A stretch of 64,000 nucleotides of DNA from Pseudomonas triticifolii (GTDB lineage: Bacteria > Pseudomonadota > Gammaproteobacteria > Pseudomonadales > Pseudomonadaceae), in the NCBI RefSeq assembly GCF_014358015.1, contig NZ_JACONV010000022.1, forward strand, positions 1-64,000, read 5' to 3'. Shown one piece after another: positions 54,173 to 62,769 of the stretch (positions are counted from its first letter, which is position 1; the number at the start of each line of letters is the position of its first letter). The notes beneath the pieces were generated by a model that did no database searches, had not been told where the DNA came from, and saw only the letters and a list, made by a program, of their open reading frames with translations. The position numbers and the translations under genes were made by a program.

Positions 54173-57100
54173 CTACACCACATCCGCCTTCAATGAATGA
54201 TCCCCCAACATGCCGTTGATGATGGTTGCGGTGTCTGGGCCGCCAGCTATCCAGCCACCGGCACCAGGCACGACGCCGAACTGCGCGGCCAGATCGACCC
54301 CGGCCAGCGCTATGCTCTGGCTCGGATGCCCGGCATCCAGGCCGACTTCAATGGTCGAGACCGGCTGCGTGCCGACGCCGTTAACACGCACGTGCAGAAA
54401 ATCTTCCAGTGCCTCGGCACGAGCCCCCATGCCCTGCAAGAGTTGCGACAGGTCCAGGGTATCGACGCCGACGCTGAAGTCCGTCACACGGTCATGCCCC
54501 GTGTCGCCCGCCAGCCACATGAACCTGTCCTGCCCTTCGCCGCCCGTCAGCACGTCATCACCCGGCCCACCGATCAACACATCGTTGCCGTTGCCGCCGA
54601 CCAGACGATCATTGCCATTCGCCGCCAGCAACACATCGTCGCCCTGCGTCCCGATCAATGAGGGGCCGTGCTGATAATCGATGCTGACCGCCGCCGAGTC
54701 GTGCCCCCCATGCGCGTCTTCAACGGTGTAACTGCCCTGGTAACCTGGGGTGGTATTGGTCTGACGATAATCGATGCTCAGACCCAACTGATAATCCAGC
54801 CCTTCGTTGGCGACGCCCGGATCAGGCTGATGAATCAGAATCAGGCGATAGACGCTGTCTTCGCTGGCAGTGAACGATCCATCCGCCGCCAGACTGTGGA
54901 ATTCGCCATCGTCCATCTGCCACGCCAGCCCGACCTGATCGGAGAGCTGCCGGGTATCGACCGTCAATACCTCGCCCGCCTTCAGCTCAACGCTGTACAG
55001 GTCCTGATGATTGAAGGTGTCACCTTGCCAGGCACCGAGATAACCACCGAGCAGTACGGTTGCGGTCGCCGCTTGGGTGATATGAAAGTCGGAACGCTGC
55101 AGGTCCTTGACCCGATTTTCCGGCACATCTGTCTGCCCGCCGAACTGAATCGTGTTCAGTTGCGAAGCGGAAAAGTCCGCGCCTGCGTCACGCCAGCCCG
55201 TGTGAAAAACCGTCGGACTCGCACTCAAGGGCTCCCCGCCTGGGGATCGGTCATTAGCCAGCAACGCTGCGGCAGGCACCTCGATGCTCGGCGCCAGAAT
55301 GCTGGTGATGATGTGATCGGCGAACGCTTCGGGGGCAGGCATGGGCACCGTTGGCTGCACATTGATAGAGAGCGTTGCCGCCGACAGGTCACCATCATGA
55401 TCACTGAGCAGGTAGCCAATGGATTCTGTCGCTGGCGTTTGGGCACTGCCTGGCGTGTAACTGAACGCGCCACTCTCCATGTTCACCACGAGGGTGCCAC
55501 CCGCCTGGGTCGTCACCGTCAGGGTACGAGCGGCGCTGTCAAAGTGTGCCTGTCCCGGGCCGCCACTGACACTTCCCTGCCCACTGCGATCATAGGTGTA
55601 GGCCTGCCCGTCGACCATCAATCCCCTGACGAAGCCACCGTCGGCACCGAACGTGCCGCCCCTCAGCAGACTGCCTTCGGTGCTGCCTTGAACCGTACCG
55701 CTGAGCACTGCGCTCAATTCACGCGGTTCCAGAACGATCACCGCGCGAGTGTCGGTGCCGGTTTGCCCATCATGAGCGATGGGGTCCAGGTAGGTCTGGT
55801 CGACCTCGCGTCCCAGGCCGATGGCGAAGGACTTGATGCCATGGCTGTCGAGAAAGGCCGTCCACGCCGCTTGTTCGGCCACATCGATACCGTCGCCCTG
55901 ACTTGGATCAGGCTGTGCGTTGGGGTCGGAATGTTCGGGCGACAGCGTGGGATTACCGTCGGACAGAAAGTACACCAGATTCTGCGCACCGCTCAGGCTG
56001 CCCGTGCCCACAAACGCACTCTGCGCACCCGCCAGCGCCGCATCGTAGTCAGTGCCATTACCCGCCTCCAGCGAATCGACCATCGCTCGGGCGGTCGCCA
56101 CATCGACCCACACAGGGCTGAGAACGTCGGCCTGACTGTTGAAGGTCACGACCTGCACCCGCACATCGCCCATGGCTGCGTACTGATCGAGCAGTTGATT
56201 GATCGCCTGTTTGGCCAGGTCCAGACGCGACAGACCATCGACCCCTGACGCACCGTTCATGCTTTCTGAGTTGTCGATGACCAGCAGCAGGTTGGAGTCG
56301 AGCGGCGCAGGCGTGATCGTCAGTTCAATATCCGACGCCTGCGGCTGGTCGTCCACAATGCTGATCGCCAGTTGCCCGGTTCCGATATCGCCATCGCTAT
56401 CGACCGCCACCACCTCGATCGGCTCGTCCAGTGCGTTGGCGCCCTCGCCGTCCGGGTGAGCCAGTGGATTGAGCAGGGTGTAGCTGTAAGTGACCTGACC
56501 ACTGACCGGGTCGTAGCCGGTGATGCTCAGGCTGTTACCCAACGCCGTCGACACTGGCTGCGAAAAATCCATCACCACGCCGCCCCTGACGATTTCGATA
56601 CCGCCCACCACCAGGCTCTGCAGACCATCAGCGGCCGTGACGATGAAGCTCCCATTCTGGGTCAAGGCAGCCGGATCGGGGTCGGAACCGCCACACAGGT
56701 TGGCCTCATTGAGCGTCAGTTGGCTATCTGACACGCCGACGCAGTAATCCACGGGAGGCTCAACAGGCGGTTCGACAGGCGGCTCAATCGGCGGCTGCAC
56801 AGGCGGCTCGGTGACAGGCGGCTCCGTGATCGGCGGTTCGATCACCACAGGCTCAGTGGCAGGCGGCTCAACGATGGGCCGCTCAGGTATCGGCGGGGTC
56901 ACCTGCTCAGGCGGTGTGCCCCCAAAGTCTCTACCGCGCGCGAAGTCGTCGGGGCCTTCAGGAAAGATCGGCGTCATGACCAACCCTTCAGTCGCAAAGC
57001 CGATCACCGGCAGGACCTCGCCCCCCGTCTCGCTGAGCATGACAACGGTGTGTCCGCCACCGCCCGCATCACTGGCAGGCTCGCTCACAGACTCGGGGTC

Positions 57101-57385
57101 GTTAACAGTCGCCACGCCGAGCGCGGGGGTCAGCGGATCGAGGGTTTCCACATGGGGGGCCTGACCGTCGAGCAATGAACCCTCGAGCAGCACACGGGTG
57201 TCACGCCCCAAGGTCAGTTCGCGGCCGCTCTCGAGCCTGATGGCGATGCCGCCTTCAGGTCCGGCCTGCACCTGTTCGCCGACAAACACCCGGTCTCCCA
57301 CGCCGAGAATCCTTTTTGAACCGTCGTCCGCCACGGCGAACACATCGCTCGCTACCCTCAACACTGTCCCGATAACGCTCGCCAT
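54173..57385 (-). CDS. Compact LapA-like RTX adhesin with VWA domain
   Basis: A 1,070-residue predicted type I secreted surface protein. The ATG at 57385 has a GGAGAAG ribosome site and gives the classic retention-module start MASVIGTVLRV. The order is: retention module (about 1-75), linker, Pro-rich EPPV/EPPI repeats (about 160-212), a domain with two cysteines (about 215 and 231), a T1SS-type repeat, and a VWA domain with the full MIDAS DNSES at 371-375. Then come T1SS-143-like repeats, a jelly-roll-like segment, RTX calcium repeats (GGNGND type, about 910-955) and a C-terminal secretion signal. No LapG-type di-alanine site is visible. The secretion genes lie divergently upstream. Confidence 0.88.
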   Translation of the reverse strand: MASVIGTVLRVASDVFAVADDGSKRILGVGDRVFVGEQVQAGPEGGIAIRLESGRELTLGRDTRVLLEGSLLDGQAPHVETLDPLTPALGVATVNDPESVSEPASDAGGGGHTVVMLSETGGEVLPVIGFATEGLVMTPIFPEGPDDFARGRDFGGTPPEQVTPPIPERPIVEPPATEPVVIEPPITEPPVTEPPVQPPIEPPVEPPVEPPVDYCVGVSDSQLTLNEANLCGGSDPDPAALTQNGSFIVTAADGLQSLVVGGIEIVRGGVVMDFSQPVSTALGNSLSITGYDPVSGQVTYSYTLLNPLAHPDGEGANALDEPIEVVAVDSDGDIGTGQLAISIVDDQPQASDIELTITPAPLDSNLLLVIDNSESMNGASGVDGLSRLDLAKQAINQLLDQYAAMGDVRVQVVTFNSQADVLSPVWVDVATARAMVDSLEAGNGTDYDAALAGAQSAFVGTGSLSGAQNLVYFLSDGNPTLSPEHSDPNAQPDPSQGDGIDVAEQAAWTAFLDSHGIKSFAIGLGREVDQTYLDPIAHDGQTGTDTRAVIVLEPRELSAVLSGTVQGSTEGSLLRGGTFGADGGFVRGLMVDGQAYTYDRSGQGSVSGGPGQAHFDSAARTLTVTTQAGGTLVVNMESGAFSYTPGSAQTPATESIGYLLSDHDGDLSAATLSINVQPTVPMPAPEAFADHIITSILAPSIEVPAAALLANDRSPGGEPLSASPTVFHTGWRDAGADFSASQLNTIQFGGQTDVPENRVKDLQRSDFHITQAATATVLLGGYLGAWQGDTFNHQDLYSVELKAGEVLTVDTRQLSDQVGLAWQMDDGEFHSLAADGSFTASEDSVYRLILIHQPDPGVANEGLDYQLGLSIDYRQTNTTPGYQGSYTVEDAHGGHDSAAVSIDYQHGPSLIGTQGDDVLLAANGNDRLVGGNGNDVLIGGPGDDVLTGGEGQDRFMWLAGDTGHDRVTDFSVGVDTLDLSQLLQGMGARAEALEDFLHVRVNGVGTQPVSTIEVGLDAGHPSQSIALAGVDLAAQFGVVPGAGGWIAGGPDTATIINGMLGDHSLKADVV

Positions 57386-57803
57386 AAGCTTCTCCACTGT
57401 CGTGATGATCAGCGCTGTCACTGCCCGGCAACACGTTCGACTGCTGTACGCGTGTAACACCTCGGTGCTGAAAAATAATGTTCGCCAAAATATCGACACT
57501 TCATGCGTTCGTAAGGTCATGGGCCGGTTAACGGAGGTTCACAGCATTGACAATATTTCGTCAAAGCGTCCGAAACGACTGACCAACGCCCATAAACACT
57601 TGAAATAACTGATACAGGGCGAGCAACCATCGCTCGAAACGGAAAAATAACAAAAGTATTTTTTGGCATAAGACTTATGAAAAAAGCGTCTGAGGTTTTC
57701 TCAAAGTTGTTCTTAGCTGTGTTGTTACACGCCTGATACGGCCGACATCACACAACGCGTCATTTTTATGGCGACTTAGAACCACTTCAGGGAGAAGTGC
57801 CCC
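57386..57803. promoter_or_regulatory. Divergent control region, adhesin and secretion operon
   Basis: 418 bases, AT-richer than its surroundings, with no credible gene. It must carry the adhesin promoter (minus) and the tolC-like promoter (plus). Features seen: a 20-codon open frame at 57677-57736, and a hairpin at 57783-57799 whose loop carries the ribosome site of the tolC-like gene. I could not identify a FleQ or other operator. Confidence 0.55.
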
Positions 57804-59159
57804 ATGCGCGATTTAACCCCGCTTTACAGTGCTGTTGTCCTGGCGGTGGCCTGTGCGCAAGCGCAAGCCATCTCATTGACCGAAGCTATTCAAAGCACCC
57901 TCGACACTCACCCCGAAGTGCAGGCGGGCAAACATGAACGCTTGTCAGCCGACGAGGAGCTGAAGGTGGCCAAAGGCGGTTATCTGCCAGTGGTCGACGC
58001 CATCGCTGCCTATGGCAGACAGAAGAGCGACAGCCCTGGCACCCGCGCACTTTACGGGCATAACGCCGACGCACTGACTTACACCCAGTCGGAACTTCGC
58101 CTGCGTCAACTGCTGTTCGATGGTTTCAACACACCCAATGAAGTCGGACGCACTCAGGCAGTGGTCAACTCGCGGGCGTATTACGTGCAAGGCACTTCGC
58201 AAAGCCTGGCCCTGCGCGCTGTCGAGGTGTACTTGGAAGTGCTCAAACGCCGCGAACTGTTGACGCTGGCGCGAAACAACCTGCAAGCGCACCTGCGCAT
58301 CAACGACCAGATCAGCCTGCGCAGCGAGCGCGGCGTCAGCAGCCTCGCCGACCGCGATCAGTCATTGGCACGCCGGGCGCTGGCGCAGAACAACTTTTAC
58401 ACCGCCCAGGTCGACCTGGCGGACGCCGAAACCAGCTTCCAAAGTGCTGTGGGACAATTACCGGACGAACTGGAAACACCCCCGTCGATCAAGGGCGAAG
58501 TGCCGCTGAGCCTGAGCGAGGCCCAGCAGAGCATGCTGCTCAACAACCCTTATTTGAAGTCGGCGCAGGCTGATGTGCAGGCGGCCGAAAAGCAGTACGA
58601 AATCGCCAAAGCACCGTTCTACCCGCGCTTCGACGCCGAGCTGGCGGTCGGGGCCAACGATAACCTGCAAGGCGAACGCGGCCACGACAACCAATGGCGC
58701 GCCGCCATGGTGATGAATTACAACCTGTTCAACGGCAACCGCGATACGGCGCGCATGCGTTCCAACGCACACAAGGCCGGCCAGGCGCTGGACATTCGCA
58801 ACAATGCCCTGCGCATGCTCAACGAAAACATGTCACTGGCCTGGAATGCCATGAGCAACGCCCGCCAACAGACACCGATTGCCCATGACTACGTTCAATC
58901 GACCACGCGCGTACGCACCGCCTACCAGGACCAGTTCGGCCTGGGCCAGCGCAGCCTGCTTGACCTGCTGGACAGCGAGAACGAGCTGTACAACGCCAGC
59001 CGCCGCTACACCGAGGTGCGCTACACCGAAGAACTGGCCATGTACCGGGTGCTGGCCAGCGAAGGCGAGCTGCTGCGTAAACAGCGGGTCGTGCTGCCTG
59101 CCGAAGCGATAGCGCTGACCGAGGTGCAGAGCGATGCCCGCCTGCCCGAACTCAAATAA
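57804..59159 (+). CDS. lapE: TolC family type I secretion outer membrane protein (LapE-like)
   Basis: A 451-residue outer membrane efflux protein with a signal peptide cleaved after AQAQA (about residue 22) and two outer-membrane-factor repeats. The LGQRSLLDLLDSENEL motif near the end is characteristic of the TolC group used by adhesin T1SS. It is first in the operon with the LapB- and LapC-like genes, 21 bases apart. The symbol is by analogy with P. fluorescens. Confidence 0.92.
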   Translation: MRDLTPLYSAVVLAVACAQAQAISLTEAIQSTLDTHPEVQAGKHERLSADEELKVAKGGYLPVVDAIAAYGRQKSDSPGTRALYGHNADALTYTQSELRLRQLLFDGFNTPNEVGRTQAVVNSRAYYVQGTSQSLALRAVEVYLEVLKRRELLTLARNNLQAHLRINDQISLRSERGVSSLADRDQSLARRALAQNNFYTAQVDLADAETSFQSAVGQLPDELETPPSIKGEVPLSLSEAQQSMLLNNPYLKSAQADVQAAEKQYEIAKAPFYPRFDAELAVGANDNLQGERGHDNQWRAAMVMNYNLFNGNRDTARMRSNAHKAGQALDIRNNALRMLNENMSLAWNAMSNARQQTPIAHDYVQSTTRVRTAYQDQFGLGQRSLLDLLDSENELYNASRRYTEVRYTEELAMYRVLASEGELLRKQRVVLPAEAIALTEVQSDARLPELK

Positions 59160-59180
59160 TCCACGGCAGGGAGCACGCTA

Positions 59181-61346
59181 TTGAACAGTCTGCATAGGCC
59201 TGACGCCGTCACTCATGAGGCATCGCTCAACGATGTCGACGACCCACTGCTCGACGGTTTGATAATGCTTTGTCAGCTGCACGGCAGCACCCACAGCCGC
59301 AGCAGCCTGAGTGCCGGTCTGCCGCTGCACAACCAGCGGCTGGAACCCGCACTGGTGCCGCGAGCGGCCGCCCGGGCGGGTTTGCAGGCGCGCTGGCTGC
59401 GGCGCAGCCTGAGCCATATCGACTCATTGAACCTGCCCGTGCTGCTGTTGCTGAACGACCAGCGCTGCGCCGTGCTGGTGCGTCGGGATGAAGCCGGGCG
59501 ATTGCTGATCCTGCCTTCGGAAAACCAGGGCGGCGAACAGTGGATCGAGCCCGACCAGTTGGCGCAGCGCTACACCGGCCAGGCGCTGTTCGCCAGCCCG
59601 CGCCATGAACTTGAACAGCTGCGCTCGCCATTGCTGCCGCGAGTGACGTCCTGGTTTCGTGACACCGTAAAGCTTTCCCGCAGGCTGTACGGCGACGCGA
59701 TTCTCGCCAGCCTGCTGATCAACGTGCTCGGCCTGATGGTGCCGCTGTTTGTGATGCAAACCTACGACCGTGTGGTGCCCAATCAAGCCACGGCAACCTT
59801 GTGGGTGCTGGCCATCGGCCTATTGATCGGTACGCTATTCGAGATGGGCCTGCGCCTGATTCGCGCCCGGCTGCTGGATCAGGCGGGCAGCAAAACCGAC
59901 CTGATTCTGTCCGCGACGCTGTTCGAGCGCATCCTCGGCATGAACCTCAAGGCACGTCCGGCAACCATCGGCGGCTTCGCCCAAAGCATTCATGACTTTC
60001 AGGGACTGCGCGAGTTTCTGACCGCCGTGACCCTGACCAGCCTGATCGACCTGCCCTTCGCAGTGCTGATGCTGGCAGTCATTGGCTTGCTGGGCGGCTG
60101 GCTGGTGTTGATTCCGCTGTTGGCTTTTCCGCTGACCGTCGCCTTTGCCTGGGCGATCCAGGCGCGGCTGCGTGACACCGTGCAGGCCAGCCTGAGCCTG
60201 GGTGCCACCCGGCAGGCCCTGCTGATCGAAACCCTCGGCGGGCTGGAAACGCTCAAGGCTTGCAACGCTCAGGGCGAACGCCAGCATCAGTGGGAAAGCA
60301 CCCACGCCGCCCTGACGCGCCTGGACAGCCACGCCCGACACCTTGCGGCGCTGGCCAGCAACGGCACGCTGTTCGTGCAGCAGTTCTGTGGCATGGCCAC
60401 GCTGGTGGCCGGGGTTTACAACATTATCGGCGGGCACCTGAGCGTCGGTGCGCTGGTGGCGACGTACATGCTGGGCAGTCGAGTGCTTGCGCCACTGGGG
60501 CAAGTCGCGGGCCTGATCACCCGTTATCAACAGGCGCAGTTGACGATGAAAAGCACCGATGCGCTGATGGCACTGCCTCAGGAGCACGCTGCCTGCGCAC
60601 GCCCGCTGCAAACGCCGCCCCTCAAGGGCGCTGTGAGCGCCAGCAACCTAAGGTTTGCCTACGAGCCAGCGGGCGCGGCCGCACTGAACGGCATACGCTT
60701 CAGTCTGAAACCGGGAGAACGCGTCGGCATCATTGGCCGCAGCGGGTCAGGCAAAAGCACGCTGGCGCGGTTGCTGATGGGTTTCCATACGCCGGACGAG
60801 GGCCAGGTACTGCTGGACAATCTGGACCTGCAACAGCTGGACCTCAGCGAACTGCGCCAACAGATCGGTTATGTGGCCCATGACCTGCCGCTGCTGGCAG
60901 GCAGTCTGCGTGACAATCTGACCCTGGGCGCACGTCAGGTCAGCGACACGCGAATGCTGGAAGTCGCGCGCATGACCGGTGTCGATGACCTGGCACTGCG
61001 TCATCCCCGCGGCTTCGAAAGGCCCGTGGGCGAGCGCGGTCAGTTGCTCTCTGGCGGGCAACGTCAAAGCGTACTGCTGGCCCGCGCGCTGTTGCTGGAC
61101 CCGCCGATCCTGCTGCTCGACGAACCCACCAGCCACATGGACAACGCCAGCGAAGAACAGCTGCGTCAGCACCTGCATCGGCTGATCCCCGGCAAGACCC
61201 TGTTGCTAATCACCCATCGCCTGTCGATGTTGACGCTGGTCGACCGTCTGCTGGTGCTGGAGAACGGCCGGCTGGTTGCAGACGGCCCCAAGGACGCTGT
61301 CATCGACGCACTGCGCAAGGGCCAGACCGGCCCGGCACCGGTTTGA
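59181..61346 (+). CDS. lapB: Type I secretion ABC transporter (LapB-like)
   Basis: A 721-residue transporter. An N-terminal C39 peptidase-like domain (about 20-145) lacks the catalytic cysteine and histidine, so it docks rather than cuts the substrate. The transmembrane domain (about 165-440) follows. The nucleotide-binding domain (about 480-715) has GRSGSGKS, LLSGGQRQS and LLLDEPTSHMD. The TTG start at 59181 is supported by a GGGAG ribosome site 7 bases away; no ATG lies before the conserved part. It exports the divergent RTX adhesin by inference. Confidence 0.93.
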   Translation: MNSLHRPDAVTHEASLNDVDDPLLDGLIMLCQLHGSTHSRSSLSAGLPLHNQRLEPALVPRAAARAGLQARWLRRSLSHIDSLNLPVLLLLNDQRCAVLVRRDEAGRLLILPSENQGGEQWIEPDQLAQRYTGQALFASPRHELEQLRSPLLPRVTSWFRDTVKLSRRLYGDAILASLLINVLGLMVPLFVMQTYDRVVPNQATATLWVLAIGLLIGTLFEMGLRLIRARLLDQAGSKTDLILSATLFERILGMNLKARPATIGGFAQSIHDFQGLREFLTAVTLTSLIDLPFAVLMLAVIGLLGGWLVLIPLLAFPLTVAFAWAIQARLRDTVQASLSLGATRQALLIETLGGLETLKACNAQGERQHQWESTHAALTRLDSHARHLAALASNGTLFVQQFCGMATLVAGVYNIIGGHLSVGALVATYMLGSRVLAPLGQVAGLITRYQQAQLTMKSTDALMALPQEHAACARPLQTPPLKGAVSASNLRFAYEPAGAAALNGIRFSLKPGERVGIIGRSGSGKSTLARLLMGFHTPDEGQVLLDNLDLQQLDLSELRQQIGYVAHDLPLLAGSLRDNLTLGARQVSDTRMLEVARMTGVDDLALRHPRGFERPVGERGQLLSGGQRQSVLLARALLLDPPILLLDEPTSHMDNASEEQLRQHLHRLIPGKTLLLITHRLSMLTLVDRLLVLENGRLVADGPKDAVIDALRKGQTGPAPV

Positions 61347-61359
61347 AGGAGAATTGTCC

Positions 61360-62688
61360 ATGAGCACTCTGAGTAGCCGTCACACGGAAACCGCCTTTCT
61401 GCCCTATCGCTCCGCCGCGCTGGCCCGGCACTCGTCACGCGGCATGAGCCTGACCGTGTGGATGGCCGCCGCACTCCTGCTGAGCGCCCTGCTCTGGGCA
61501 CGGTTCGCCGTGCTCGAAGAGGTCACCACCGGCGAAGGCAAGGCTATTCCATCGAGCAAGGTGCAGGTCATTCAGAACCTGGAAGGCGGGATCGTAAATG
61601 AGATTTTCGTGCGTGAAGGCCAGGTGGTGAACAAGGGCGATACGTTGCTGCGTATGGATGACACCCGTTTCATGTCCAGCCGCGGTGAAAGCGAAGTGGA
61701 CCGCCTGACCCTGACTGCGCAAGTGGAGCGGCTGGCCGCCGAGGCCGAAGGTCGTGCCCTGACACTGCCTGCCGAGGTGAACTCCAGCGCGCCACAAGTG
61801 GCCGCCGACGAGCAGGCACTGTATCAATCCCGCCAACGGCGACTGGCCAGCGAACAACGCACACTCAATGAGCAACTGCGCCAGAAGACTCAGGAGCTGG
61901 CCGAGGCTCGCGCCAGGCAAGAGCAGTTTCGCAACGGCCTGGGGCTGGTTCAGCAAGAGCTGGACATGTCAGCGCCTCTGGTCAGCTCAGGTGCCGTATC
62001 GCCCGTGGAAATCCTGCGCCTCAAGCGTAGCGCTGTGGAGATTCGGGGCTCGATGAACGCCAATACACTGGCCATTCCGAGGGCCGAGGCGGCGATCAGT
62101 GAAATCAGGAGCCGGGTGCAGGAATCAGAACTGGCGTTTCGCGCTGACGCCGCCCGCGAGCTCAACGAAAAGCGCAACGACCTGGCCAGAATCAGCGCCA
62201 GCCGCATCGCCATTGATGACCGCATGAGCCGCACGACCGTGACCTCACCGGTGCGCGGCATCATCAAGACACTCAAGGTCAACACCATCGGCGGCGTGGT
62301 CCAGCCCGGCAGCGATCTGCTGGAAATCGTGCCGCTGGAAGACAACCTGCTGATCGAAGCCAAAGTGCGCCCTCAGGACGTGGCCTTCCTGCACCCAGGC
62401 CAGAAGGCCATGGTCAAGTTCAGCGCCTACGACTACACACTTTACGGCGGCCTGCCGGCGCGGCTGGAGCTGATCGGTGCCGACACCATCACCGACGACA
62501 AGGACAATAGTTTCTACCTGATCCAGGTACGCACCGACAGCAACCACCTGGGCAGCACCAGCAAGCCCCTGCTGATCATCCCCGGCATGATCGCCACCGT
62601 GGACATCATCACGGGCGAGAAAAGCGTGATGGATTACCTGCTCAAGCCCGTGCTCAAGGCCAGGGCCGAGGCGCTGCGCGAGCGGTGA
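61360..62688 (+). CDS. lapC: HlyD family membrane fusion protein (LapC-like)
   Basis: A 442-residue periplasmic adaptor. One transmembrane helix (about 27-47) is followed by lipoyl halves and an alpha-hairpin coiled coil (about 100-280), and the C-terminal HlyD pattern is TVTSPVRGIIKTLKVNTIGGVVQPG. The ATG at 61360 has an AAGGAGAA ribosome site. It is last in the tolC-lapB-lapC operon and connects the ABC protein with the outer membrane channel. Confidence 0.93.
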   Translation: MSTLSSRHTETAFLPYRSAALARHSSRGMSLTVWMAAALLLSALLWARFAVLEEVTTGEGKAIPSSKVQVIQNLEGGIVNEIFVREGQVVNKGDTLLRMDDTRFMSSRGESEVDRLTLTAQVERLAAEAEGRALTLPAEVNSSAPQVAADEQALYQSRQRRLASEQRTLNEQLRQKTQELAEARARQEQFRNGLGLVQQELDMSAPLVSSGAVSPVEILRLKRSAVEIRGSMNANTLAIPRAEAAISEIRSRVQESELAFRADAARELNEKRNDLARISASRIAIDDRMSRTTVTSPVRGIIKTLKVNTIGGVVQPGSDLLEIVPLEDNLLIEAKVRPQDVAFLHPGQKAMVKFSAYDYTLYGGLPARLELIGADTITDDKDNSFYLIQVRTDSNHLGSTSKPLLIIPGMIATVDIITGEKSVMDYLLKPVLKARAEALRER

Positions 62689-62769
62689 ACACTTGCGCGT
62701 CATGGACTTGGCGTTCGCCGGGCAGACCCGTCATGATCCAGGTTCCCGCCATTGAATCGAAGCCCTGTC

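Noticed and set aside
54668..56248. A 526-codon plus-strand frame inside the adhesin gene
   Set aside because: Antisense to the VWA/RTX coding frame; its translation shows no fold or motif.
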